NCBI RefSeq assembly: GCF_016545825.1
Contig: NC_052620.1
Location: forward strand, 6,138,001 to 6,202,000
DNA from: Eucalyptus grandis
Lineage: Eukaryota > Streptophyta > Magnoliopsida > Myrtales > Myrtaceae
Length of the DNA: 64,000 nt
Direction of reading: 5' to 3'
Shown: one piece after another, positions 36,760-47,990 of the stretch
How the letters are laid out: every line of letters begins with the position of its first letter
Position numbering within the stretch: position 1 is the first letter of the stretch
The notes under the pieces: model-generated
Database searches by the model: none
Told to the model about the DNA's origin: nothing
Seen by the model: only the letters and a program-made list of their open reading frames with translations
Program-made: the position numbers and the translations under genes

Positions 36760-38010
36760 GATTCCTAATAATCATTTGAAATGTTCTCATTTTCTCAAAT
36801 AAAGATATGGAGTGGACATTATTTTAAATAATGGCCTAAGATTGTTTCAAATAATGCCGTGAAATGATTATAATTATTTCAAATAAAGGCTTAATCTCGT
36901 CGGCTAAAATATCAAAATATTCTAACCGATTAGTGATATTTTCATTCAAACACTTTTTTATTTAAATTATATAAAATTAGTTTAAGAATAAAAAATATAA
37001 AGTTAAAAAAAAAAAAAAAAGCAAAAATATCGGTAGGAGAATCGGGGCGATGGCCCCATCACCAGTAGGGCAACAACAATGGTTGACGGGATAGTTAGCA
37101 CCTCGTTAGTACCAAGGTGAGGGCCAATGACCCTCGCTAACCAGAGGCAAGGGCTCGTTGGTCCTTGCCAGAACCCATTGGCCCTCGCTAGAAATGAGAA
37201 AAGGTGGACGACCCTTGCCTAGAGCCCCAAACTTGTTGGCGAGGGTCATGAGGCCTCGCCTTGGCATTGGCGACTCCATGGGCCATCACCATCACCCCCA
37301 CCAATGATGGGGTGATAGCCACTGGTGAGCCTCCCTTTTGTATGTTTCTTTTTTTTTTCTTTTTTATGGAAAGAAAAAAGAAAGAAGAAAGGAAAAAGTT
37401 AAAAAGATTAAACAGACGAAATTGCCGTCCATCAAATAGTGAGTTCGGGTTTATTCTTTGAGATTGATGTAATCCCTTTAGTCACTTATTAAGGTCAACT
37501 TCATATCTTTATTTGAGAAAATACGGCACATTAGGTCTTTATTTGAAATAATATACACTTCATACTTTTTTTTTTAAAAAAATGATGGCACTCATAGCCC
37601 TTATTTGAAATAATGTCTACTTCAAATCTTTTTTTTTTCCAGAAAAATGAGGGCACTTTAAACCCTTTCTCATTTCTGGTGAAGGCCAGAAGCCCTTGCC
37701 TCTGGTTGGCGATGAGGGATGGCGGCCGCAGGCAAGAGGGAGCTCTCCCTCCCGTGTGTCTTTTGTTTTTTTAGTTTGTTTTTTTATGGAAAAAAAAAAA
37801 AAAGAAAGGAAAATTTTAAAAGATGAAATTGCCATCCACCAATGGGTGAGTTCGAGTCCTCTTTTCAAATTGATATGGTCATTTTAGGCATTTATTTGAA
37901 ACAAAATCTACTTTATACCCTTATTTGAAAAATTGATAGTATTTTAGGCTCTTATTGTTTACTTCAAACATTTCTTTGAGAAAATAATGACATTACAAGC
38001 TCTTATTTGC
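36760..38010. mobile_element. Two adjacent related fold-back elements
   Basis: Left arm TCTCAAATAAAGATATGGAG (near 36794) is inverted in the sequence near 37500-37530. Words ATTTCAAATAA[GA]GGC and their inverses recur at 36850-36895, 37540-37610 and 37880-37960. GC-rich cores lie at 37040-37330 and 37670-37760. The block 37320-37560 is repeated in direct orientation, diverged, at 37740-37930 (shared GAAATTGCC, TGAGTTCG, TTTTATGGAAA), so a second copy lies beside the first. No transposase. Boundaries approximate. Confidence 0.5.
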
Positions 38011-38619
38011 AATTTTCACACATAATTTTAAGCATAGCTCCTATATTTGAAAAAAAAAAGTCGAAATATCCCTAATTTTTTAATTGGCTGTATCATTTTG
38101 AGTAAGTACAAGATTTTATGGAAAGAAAATTGCATTTTCATAAATATGGACATGACAATAATCGATGCAAATTTCAAAGTAGAGGTATATAAATAGTCAT
38201 GGACCAGAAGGTGATATATGATTTTGGCATTTTTCTTCAAAACAAATATATCTCGACCATCCATTTCTTCACTAAGCAAATATGAGGTAAAAAAGTTTCA
38301 AATTCGTACTTCCATAACACATTTCGCCAAAAAAAATTATTTAGGTAAAAAAATACTTTTAAATATGTACCTGCATGACACATTTTGCCAATATAAACAT
38401 TTCTAACATAGACTTAGTGGGAGAGGATTGGTTATATATCGCAATATTATCAATTTTTTGAAAAATAAATAGAGCTGGTCAATGTATGGAGGAACACTTT
38501 GATTTATAAAATAATGAACTGCAAGTTATGCGTGTGATGCTTTTACAAAACTGTTAAACAACTAGTAAAGAATAGAGCTTGATGTAATCTTAAGTCCACC
38601 CTCCAAACTAAGAGGATAA
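38011..38619. other. AT-rich intergenic DNA
   Basis: No gene or clear repeat recognised. A minus-strand frame at 38028-38279 is AT-rich with no domain. Confidence 0.4.
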
Positions 38620-39650
38620 AAAATGGTAGAGTGCGTTCATTTTCATGACACTCACTTGAGTGCTAAAACTTTCTTTTTTTGCTCACTTAAGTCTTATAAA
38701 TATAAAAAAAAATTGATCACTTGAATGCTACCGGTAATTTATTTAACTGGAAAATACAATGTGGCAGTTGGTCATCCAACATAACTTCACCGGTACTGAC
38801 ATGGATAATTTTTTAAATTACTACTTTTAGAATTTTTATTTTCCTTTTTTTTAAGGGCTGACGAAGGCCACTAGTTGCGAAGGCCCTGGGCAAGGTCGTT
38901 GTGGCCTCATTGGCTAGGGGCAAGGTGGCCTTACCCGTCACCGCCCTAAGCTAGCGAGGACCTTTGCTGCTAAGGGTGAGGCGGCGTGCCAAATGTGGCT
39001 ATGAAGGCCTTGGGTGAGGGCATCATAGTCTCTCTAACCACATGTGAGGCCACAAAGGCCCTCGCCAGCTTTGGGAGGTCGTGGCCTCGCCTAGGCCTTA
39101 AGGTGCGCATGACAAAATTTCTAGAATATAAATTGATTTTTTGCCGAAATTGAAAAGTTCAAAATTTTAGCTTATGATTTCTTTCTTCAAATCTATTTCT
39201 AGAATAAAAATCTATTCTAAAAATAGAAAAATCAAATTGCGTTACTAAATAGATTTCTGTTCCAAATCTGTTCCGGAGAACAGAAAAATAGAGAAATAAA
39301 GAAGTAGAAATTTTATCATGCGCGCCCTTAATGGCTGAGGGTGAGGGTTTCATGGCCAATGAGGGTCAACGGTGACTCTCGTCGGCCCTAAAAATAGAGG
39401 AACGATCCTCGCCGGCCTTGAAAAAGGGAAAAAGAAAAAAAACAGTTTCAAAAAAATAATAATTTTTTTTTTTAAAATCCACATTGGATGGAATTATTAA
39501 TTAAATCCATGTAAGATGATTTGCTAAAATTGGCATTAAAGTGATTGATTTTACTTCGACGTGGCACTTAAATGAACGAAAAAATAAAATTTTGACATTC
39601 GAATAAGTGTAGTACAAAAGTTACGACAATCTTGCTATTATTATGCCCAC
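38620..39650. mobile_element. Non-autonomous TIR element with GC-rich core
   Basis: The arms carry the recurring words CACTTGAGTGC..CTCACTTAAGTC..GATCACTTGAATGC on the left and their inverses on the right (AAAGTGATTG, GTGGCACTTAAATG). The core at 38860-39110 is GC-rich with repeated GAAGGCC and GAGGCC words. The arms are similar to those of the element at 44120-45876, so I place it in the same MULE-like family. The ends are diverged and no target-site duplication was found. Confidence 0.5.
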
Positions 39651-40986
39651 ACAAGGCACCAACAAGGTTGGATTTCGCTAATAGCTTTTTGAGACGTTAT
39701 AATGTAGCTTCTGCTGTTTCTACCTAAATATGCTATATCAAACTACCAAGTTACACGCATTACCAAATCAATTGTACACTTTTTGAAAAATTGACAATCA
39801 GTGTATAATTTTCAGTAAGTGAATCACTTAATCACATAGTTGGTAAAGTGCTCTTGTAGTTGTTGCTTCCAAGAAAAGATACTCCAAGTAAGGAAATAAT
39901 AATTGTCCATCGATGTCATGGATGATTGATTGGATTTTCCTCAGAGCGATGAATCTGCAATTTTATATTTCTGATTGGCTTTCAAATTCCTTTAGCGGGC
40001 GCAATAGAGATGAAAGGAATATTAAGATCTGCAATTATTATATCACATAATCAATAACGAACTTTGCAGCTTGATATAAGTGGTAGCTTCCATCAACTTT
40101 CTGGGATTCTGCTCATTTATTCAGAACGATATTCCGTTGATTCTCTTAAGCACATATGTGAACGCAAAGTCCTCACGAACTTTCTATTCTCGACTTGGTC
40201 ACCCTTAAGATTTAACTATTCTCTTTAGTCCTTTAATTTAGATTACGTTTGGTCATTGGGATTTGGATTAAGATAGGATGGGATAAATAGGGACTTGAAA
40301 TCTTTCAAATATCATCTAGATTGTAGAAATATCCCATCATATGTTTGGCACAACCTAAAATAGGATTTGAAGGCGGAGTTCGGAGTGTGATAGAGAAGGA
40401 TGAGGTACATAGCGACGTGGAGGTGGGTTACCTCTTCCATTAATCAGAATTCTGAACTAAAGACGAAAAGGAACTCTTTGGGCACTTAATTCAGAGTCAA
40501 CCAAGAGAGGGATCAATGGAACAATGGAGGCCAAGAGTGAGTAATTAGACATGAAGTAGAAAGAGAGACCGAGAGATGATTTGGTAACAGTGGAAAAGTT
40601 GGAAAACATATTGAGAAAGAGAGTTAGCCATGGATGAGGGGGTGAGCCCTAGCCTTCCAAGTGAATTGTGAGCAAGGGCATCGGCAAGAATACTCGAGGA
40701 TACCTGAGTGAGGAGCTATCACAGTGAATGGTTACCGAATGGTAGTGGGTGCTGTTGATTAGAAATGCAAAGGACAATGAGCCTTTCGTGATTTGAATTC
40801 TCTTGGTTCAAGAGAATTGTTAAATTGATTTTTAAAATTTTATATGCAATCTGGGTTTATCTCATCTTATATGCTAGATTTCTTACCCAGATGTATTCGA
40901 GTTATCTAGTCTGGAGAACGTCCTTAAATACCGGATATACCAATTTATTATTTTATTTGGACTCGAATCCAGACAATTAAATGTAG
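39651..40986. other. Intergenic, possible decayed element at 40240-40986
   Basis: No gene recognised. From about 40240 (GATTACGTTTGGTCATTGGG) to about 40986 (inverse of right end GGCTACATTTAATTGTCTGG) there may be a decayed TIR element; the similarity of the ends is weak. Confidence 0.25.
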
Positions 40987-41240
40987 CCTTAAGGTGTGCA
41001 TTTGTTTAATAGAAAAGTTAAGATTTGGAAAATATTTTCTAAAAAAATGATCGTTTATATCGCTTACAAAAATGAATTAATGCAAAATGTTTTCATCTTC
41101 CATTAAAATAATTAGGCACAAATTGTTGTCGATAATGACAATTTTCTATTTACTAATTTTTCTAAGTGATATAACTGATCATTTTTTGAAAAATATTTTT
41201 CAAATTTTGAATTTACTGTTAAATAAATGCACCCTTAGTG
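40987..41240. mobile_element. MITE, about 254 bp
   Basis: Left end AAGGTGTGCATTTGTTTAAT and inverse of right end AAGGGTGCATTTATTTAACA are clear terminal inverted repeats; similarity continues inward (AAAATATTTT[CT]TAAAAAAATGATC). The interior is AT-rich and non-coding. The ends look like those of hAT-type MITEs; no target-site duplication could be fixed. Confidence 0.7.
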
Positions 41241-41439
41241 TTTATGATAGATTCAATAATATTGGGTTATCAATTGATTCCACCTGAGTAAAGCAACACC
41301 TGCATATATCAGAATAAACCTTAAAGGATGGTTGTGTCGTGTCCAAATCCTTGAAGGCTTTCTCAATGAATGTAAGACCTTTTCTCTTAATTCGAGACGA
41401 TGGTCAACATGAGTACACGTAATTTTTTTTATATACGAG

Positions 41440-42715
41440 TAAGTGCATTAAATATCTTAAAAATTGTTGTAAAATTAAATCCTAAAATTTGTTATGAATT
41501 AATGTAATTAAGTTTTTCTGTTCACTCCGTCTAACTTGACCAATGGAAATAATTGACTTAACAATTTTTATTTACTCTCTTACGACATGAGCGCTAATAT
41601 GGCGCCACATTAGGAAAAAAATTGAAAATTGAAAAAGGAAAAATGAGAAAAAAAAAACTAATAAAAAAGAACAACCGGTGCGTTCTCAACTTCATCTTTA
41701 ACAGTCCATTGGCTTCCTTCTGTCAATGGTGCACACTCTTCATCTTCCTCGTTCTCTATTAGGTTCATCGGCTGCGTCTCGACAGCCCGTCGCCGCCTCT
41801 TCGTCTTCTCTCCATCCGGGCCTCTCCCAACTCTTCGACCTCGATATGCGGCGGAGCTCGAACCCCCAAAATCTAAGTTCAAGCTCCTTGCCATGAGCAG
41901 AGGTCGATACCAAAATCTGAGGTCGACCTTGAAGTAGCAGGTGGAGCTCGGCCCATATGGGGTCGAGTTCGAGCGGCGCTGTGGAAATTGCCCACCACGA
42001 GCTTCACAGCCGTCATGGCCGGCCACCGGCCATGGTGGACGTCAGGGCAAGTGCAAGTATTCTCATGACCAAAATCAATTTCACATAATTACCATCAATT
42101 AATTTGATGTCAATTACAATGCTTCATAAGAATCTAAAGAAAGGTAGTATTTAATATACTGCCGCGTGGAATGACATAAACACGACAATGTCAAAATGGT
42201 TGTATTCTTTCTTTTTTATTTTTTAAAATCTTTTTGGGATCTTAGAACAATTCTGGAATACATAATGAAATTATCGACGTGATGATGTCTAATTGATCGT
42301 CCTGATGGATAGATTGATGTGAATGTGGTTATGTTGTATGGTTCAGCTGGGTTTCTCATGGCAAATTTGTCCCGGCAGTTGGTATCTGGAAGAAACAATC
42401 AATTGATAAACTCCAAAGCTTTGCTATAATTTTTTTGACACTTTTTCCTTTTATCATTTTAAGTTTTCTAAGTTTTTTTTTTCAATGTGACACTTGGTTG
42501 GTGCCGCCACATCAATGCCCCATGCCGTTAAAATAATAGAAAATGTTATGTCAGCATTTGTTGTTAATTAGCTTAGATTAAGTCAATGGAAGAATCTGAT
42601 TGTATTAACTTAACAAGATTTAGAATTTGATTGTACTTTTTGAAAGTTTTAAAATATGACAAATTTGTCGGACTTCTCTAATACACTTATCTCTTTTATA
42701 TAAGGGTAATGCTTT
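41440..42715. mobile_element. Non-autonomous TIR element with GC-rich coding-like core
   Basis: Left arm (GAGTAAGTGCATTAAATATC, then TAAAATTAAATCCTAAAATTTGTTA) is inverted, with divergence, at the right (inverse reads GATAAGTGTATTAGAGAAGTCC, then AAATTCTAAATCTTGTTAAG). The core at 41658-42026 is GC-rich and open on the minus strand for 122 codons (MAGHDGCEARG...). Family ends resemble 19035-19797. It may be a Pack-MULE-type capture, but I do not recognise the captured gene. Confidence 0.5.
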
Positions 42716-42804
42716 TTTCACACCCCTAGAGACTCCATTTTTGAGTGTTTTGACCATATTATCCCTTATGGAGTTCACCATTTCTCGTACAACTTTATAA
42801 GGCT

Positions 42805-43630
42805 TCGTTCGTTATACGGAAAATGTGGTGTTTTTGGGAAATATTTTCTAGGAACCCATTTTCAAAAGAAAATCATATTTTCCAGTGTTTAGGTGAAATT
42901 TGAAAATGAATTAGAAACTATTTTCTACCATTCAATTTGAAAAATTCAATTTGATTTGCCTTCGTGCACTTATTTTAATAATTTTTTTATTTTCTTTATT
43001 TTTATTTTCTCTCAAAAATCAATTTTTAATTTTTTAATTTTCCGAATATATATATATATATATTTTTACCCTTTCTTCTTCCTTGGTAGGTCGTCGGCCA
43101 TACAAAGGCTAGTGATTGGTTAAAGGCGAGCTCGGGCTTGTCGACGAGCTCAAGCTCGCTCATCACTCCCCAGATTGGTGAGGCTCAATGTCGACGAGCT
43201 TGAAGCTTGCCGACCTTGGCCTCACTAGATTGGTGAGCCATAGGGCTTGCGCTTGTTAGAGGTTGGTAAGTGAGAGGTCGCCTTTGGCTAATCACTAACC
43301 ATTGTGTGGTCGGTGATTGGCTAAGGAAGAAGAAAAGCAAAAAAAAAGGCAAAAAAGAAAAAAATAATGATAATTATATAATTAAAAAAGAAGAAGAAGA
43401 AGTGGGGACTTATAGGAGTGTAAGATAAGAGAGAGTGAATGGAGAAAATGTTTTTCCTTATTTGAAAAGTGAAAAATATTTTTCCTCATTTTAGAAGACT
43501 TTTTTCCCTTCCTTAAAAAAGTTTTTCCTAAATCAATTCATTTTTCGTGAAATGAATATCAAAAAATCTGAAAGACGTTTATCTGAAAAACGTTTTCCTG
43601 AAAAACGTTTTCTGCGGAACGAACAGAGCT
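42805..43630. mobile_element. Fold-back TIR element
   Basis: Left end GGCTTCGTTCGTTATACGGA and inverse of right end AGCTCTGTTCGTTCCGCAGA are terminal inverted repeats; both are followed by runs of GGAAAA/TTTTCC words. The core at 43085-43330 is GC-richer and itself partly inverted (GGCTAGTGATTGGTTAAAGG against inverse GGTTAGTGATTAGCCAAAGG). No transposase and no reading frame. Confidence 0.65.
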
Positions 43631-44119
43631 AAGTGTTCTTATGTATTTATTTGGCCAAAGCTTTTTATTTTCTTTTTTCTTTTTTTCCTTATGGATTCTA
43701 CTTTGCTCCTTCTTCTTTCTTTCTGTTTTAGACTTCTCAACACTCTGCTTTTGTAAATAGTCTATTATTTTCTCTCTTGCAGGTCATTCTCTTCTTTTTA
43801 CACCTCTCACTCCTTCATCTTCCATAAATCTCTCTTGCATCTGCAATCACCAAAACAACTACTTACTTCATAGTTGCAACACAAATGAAGGAAACCAAAT
43901 GCAGCGTTGTAGTAGTGTATTCCAAGAAATTAATTTATGAAAACTCAAATTTTATATCAACACTTGGATGGGCATTGAAAATTGCAATCGAATTAAACCA
44001 CTAATTTAAATCTTGCTTCATATTACTTAAAAGAACACAACTTGTTTATTACCCTTAGACTTTTATGTCTACACAAGGAGGAGAGACATTTTTTTCTCTA
44101 CACACTCACATGTGTTTAG
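43631..44119. other. Intergenic stretch
   Basis: AT-rich DNA between two elements; nothing recognised. Confidence 0.4.
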
Positions 44120-45876
44120 GGGATAAGAACGCTTTGAGTGTAAAAGTTGGCGCGAGGACACTTAAATCCAAAAGTTACGAAAGGTACACGGCAGGTGTCA
44201 CATTCGAAGAAAAACGGATCACTTAAGTGTCACTCCGGCCAAAGTCCGGCCAAAAGGCTGACGTGGCATTTTTCCGACAATTCCGGAAGTGAACCCAAAA
44301 CGACGCCGTTTTGCATCGACATGGCAAATAATGCAAAAATGGCGTCGCTTTGGGTTGACATACAAAAAAATAATATAACAATTAAATAAATTAAATTTAA
44401 AATTCGATTTAGTTAAAATATTAAAAATAATAATTTTAATAGTTAAAATATTAAAAAAAAATAAATTTAAAATTACATTTAGTTAAAATATTAAAAAAAT
44501 AATTTTAAAATTAAATTTAGTTAAAATATTAAAAAATAATAATTTTAAAATTACATTTAGTTAAAATATTTTTAAAAATAATTTTAAAATAAAATTTAGT
44601 TAACATATTAAAAATAATAATTTTAAAAACTAAAAATTTAAAAAATAATTTTAAAATTAGATTTAGTTAAAAATTTTAAAAAAATAATTTTAAAATAAAA
44701 TTTAGTTAACATATTAAAAATTAATAATTTAAAAAATTTAAAATTAAAATAAATTTAAAAAATTTAAAATTAAATTTAGTTAAAAAATTTAAAAAAATAA
44801 TTTTAAAATTAAATTTAGTTAAAATATTAAAAAATAATAATTTCAAAAATAAAAAATTTAAAAAAATTTTAAAAATTTAAAATTAGATTTAGTTAAAAAT
44901 TTCCAAAAAAATTAAAATTAGATTTAGTTAAAAAATTAAAAAAATTAATTTTAAAATTAATTTATTAAAATATTAAAAAATAATAACTTTAAAAAAAATT
45001 AAAACAAATTAAAATAATAAAAATTTTAAAATTATATTTAGTTAAAATATTAAAAAATAATAATTTTAAAATTAAATTTAATTAAAATATTAAAAAATAA
45101 TAATTTTAAAATTAAATTTAATTAAAATATTAAAAAATAATAATTTTAAAATTAAAAAATTAAAGAAGGGGGCGGTGGCTGAGGCTACCCTCAGCCATCG
45201 CCCCCATTTTTATTAATTTATAAACTTTTGATAAATTTTTTTTATTTTTTTAAATTTAAAATTTTTTTTTAAATTTTAATTAAATTAAATTTTAATTTTT
45301 TAACTAAATCTAATTTTAAAATTTTTATTTTTTAATATTTTAACTAAATTTCATTTTAAAATTATTTTTTTAATATTTTAACTAAATCTAATTTTAAAAT
45401 TATTATTTTTTAAAAAATTTAAAATTTTTTAATTTTAAAATTAATTTTTTTAATATTTTAACTAAATTTAATTTTAGTTTTTTTTTAATATTTTAACTAA
45501 ATGTAATTTTAAATTTATTATTTTTAATATTTTAACTATTAAAGTTATTATTTTTTAATATTTTAACTATTAAAGTTATTATTTTTTAATATTTTAACTA
45601 AATCTATTTTTAAATTTAATTTATTTAATTTTTATATTATTTTTTTATCACATGAGCAAAAACGACGTCGTTTTTGCATTATTGGCCGTGTCGGCGTCTA
45701 AACGGCGTCGTTTTGGGTTCGGTTCGCCGGAAAAATGCCACGTCGGCATTTTGGCCGGATTGGCACTCAAGTGATCTATTTTCTCCAATTTTGGCGACTT
45801 AAGTGTACCTTTCGTAGCTTTTAAGACTTAAGTGTCCTTTCTTGCCAACTTTTGGCACTCCAGGGGTCCTTGTCCC
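44120..45876. mobile_element. Giant fold-back MULE-like element, about 1.76 kb
   Basis: Almost the whole element is one inverted repeat. Left end GGGATAAGAACGCTTTGAGT and inverse right end GGGACAAGGACCCCTGGAGT are followed on both sides by AAAAGTTGGC, GACACTTAA, ACGAAAGGTACAC, GATCACTT[AG]AGTG, CCGGCCAAA, GACGTGGCATTTTTCCG, GAACCCAAAACGACGCCGTT and AATGCAAAAA. The inner arms are AT-rich tandem variants of TTAGTTAAAATATTAAAAA. The centre is a hairpin at 45168-45205 with arms GGGGGCGGTGGCTGAGG matched at 16 of 17 positions. No coding capacity. I found no clear target-site duplication. Confidence 0.8.
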
Positions 45877-46249
45877 TATAGAAAAGGGAAGAGAGAGAAG
45901 CAATGCTTCATAATATTACCTTTCATGGTGGAAGAAAAGTGAGCCCCATGCTGATACCAACAAAAGTGTGGAGGATGATGGGATTAACGTCATAGATTAA
46001 AAACATAGGACAATGAGGTCTGTGAAAGGAGTGGGAGGCGTAGAAAAATAAAGAATGCCTTGCAGGAGAGAAAATAGAGAGACGATCTACAAAAGCAAGG
46101 AATTGAGAAGTCAAAGACGTGGAAAGAAAGAAGAAGGAAAGTGGGATGCATAAGAAAATAAAAGAAGAAACAAAATAAAAATATTATAAAGTAGTGAGTT
46201 CCATAAGAAATAATAGTATGATCTATAAAAAAAAAAAAAAACCGGCAAA
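45877..46249. other. Short spacer between elements
   Basis: Purine-rich on the plus strand with many GAAAG words. Minus-strand frames here (45923-46256) are Phe/Ser-rich low-complexity artefacts. Confidence 0.4.
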
Positions 46250-46765
46250 AGTACACTTTTAAGTGTCAAAACTTGACATGAGACCTCGCCCTAGATCTAG
46301 ATGAGGCTCGTAGGCTCTCGCCGTCAATTGGATGGGGTCGCTAGCCCCTGGTCGGGGCCAGCGACCTCGGTTGTCCCGTTGCCCCTTATTGGCAATGGCG
46401 GGGAGGCGGTGAGGCAGCCCTCACCGCTACAATCTCTCCCCCTATCCTCTCTTCTTTTTAAATAAATTTAATTTTTAATTTGATTTAATTTAAAATTAAA
46501 TTAAATTAAATTAATTTTTATATTAATTATTTATCTACATCAGCAATAAAATGACATCGTTTTTGCACGAGGTCTAACACGTCGGTATACAAAACGATAT
46601 CGTTTTGCACTTACATTATTGAAAAATCGCCACATCAGAATTTTGATAAGATTTTATTGCCGTTGGCACCTAAGTGATCTATTTTGCTCCGATCTTGATA
46701 CTTAAGTATTACTTTCTTAACTTTTGATACTTAATTGTTATTTTGTGCTAAGTTTTGGCACTCCA
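46250..46765. mobile_element. Truncated relative of the 44-46 kb fold-back family
   Basis: The right arm (inverse: GGAGTGCCAAAACTTAGCAC, then TTAAGTATCAAAAGTTAAG, GATCACTTAGGTGCC, AAAACGATATCGTTTTG) matches the outer arm of the element at 44120-45876. The left arm is reduced to about 45 bp (AAGTACACTTTTAAGTGTCA). The core at 46280-46440 is GC-rich. It is therefore a 5'-truncated or internally deleted copy. Confidence 0.6.
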
Positions 46766-47990
46766 GGTGTTCGGCACTCCAAAAAAAGCAATGTTTAAGC
46801 CAAAGAAGGAAAGCGTGGCCCTTATATAAGTGTTGCACTCATTTATTTGACCATTTGACAACCCGATATTTCTTAAGATTTTCTGAGGATCGACTTGTGA
46901 AAAATCAAATTGGATGACACAGATTCACATGGGTCAAAATGATTTAAAGATTAAATGTAATTGATTGATTCTTGAGTACTATTTTACGATTCAATCAAAG
47001 GCCTAAACAATAGATATCGATTGTTAGAATTGGCAATCTCTTGAATTGTAAGAGAGATTTTCGATTCATTAAAGATTCGATACATGACTATCAATTCAAT
47101 TAATTTTTAATTTCTTACCTATCAAATTATGACGTGAATTTTATTATACTTCATGATGCATTTTTCTCATCTGTACTTCAGGAAAATTTAAACTGAATAT
47201 TGTAATTTACAATGCAAATACAGATGAAGTGACGTATAAAGATTTGTAATGGCCTGTTTAATTATCACTCGCGTTAATTTATGCATTATACATATGTACT
47301 CGAAATTATAATATCCGTCATAAGTCAAATATTTTACTGAAAATTTCATTATTTTGATATTCCCTACATAATTTAATATATGTCCATGTCATAAAACATA
47401 TAAATTCTAACTCCTTAGATATTTTCTTTATGATTATAGTAATTCTAGGTTAGGCGAAAAGTAATAAATTGTGGATTTGAGAGGGAAAAGTAAAAATAAA
47501 AAATCATTTCCAATTCCTCGAGGACACATCACCTATTCAATATGCACACCCATTTCATCTTAATGTGTGTGTGTGTCTATATATATATATATATATAAAT
47601 ATATAAATATTTATTTATTACTCATCTCCCATACCAAATGTGAAGATGAAGGTGTAAACCCATATAAACGATGCACACAACCTTTCTGAACACACAGGCA
47701 GAAATAGTTGCAGAACACATGAACTAGCATTTCGGCGACACAGAAGAATGAAGTCAGGAAATCACAGAATGAGAGCTTTATATATCACTTACTTACAGAT
47801 GCAACTATTACTCAAAGGAGAAATGAAACTTACACAAGTAGAATCATACACAAATTGATTCGACCATGTTACAATCTACGAACACCGACTACAACTACCC
47901 GATTACCGAACATACATTAAGGTGACAAAACAATAAACATCCAAAAGAAATGCAGCTAGACCCATCAAGACATTCCTCGTCTTCATAAAA
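46766..47990. other. Intergenic and 3' flank of the COV1-like gene
   Basis: No gene recognised. A GT/AT microsatellite lies near 47565-47615. The stretch from about 47750 to 47990 probably contains the 3' UTR of the minus-strand COV1-like gene. Confidence 0.4.

Noticed and set aside
46735..46917. 60-codon frame at the edge of a transposon
   Set aside because: It crosses the end of the repeat element and has no recognisable features.
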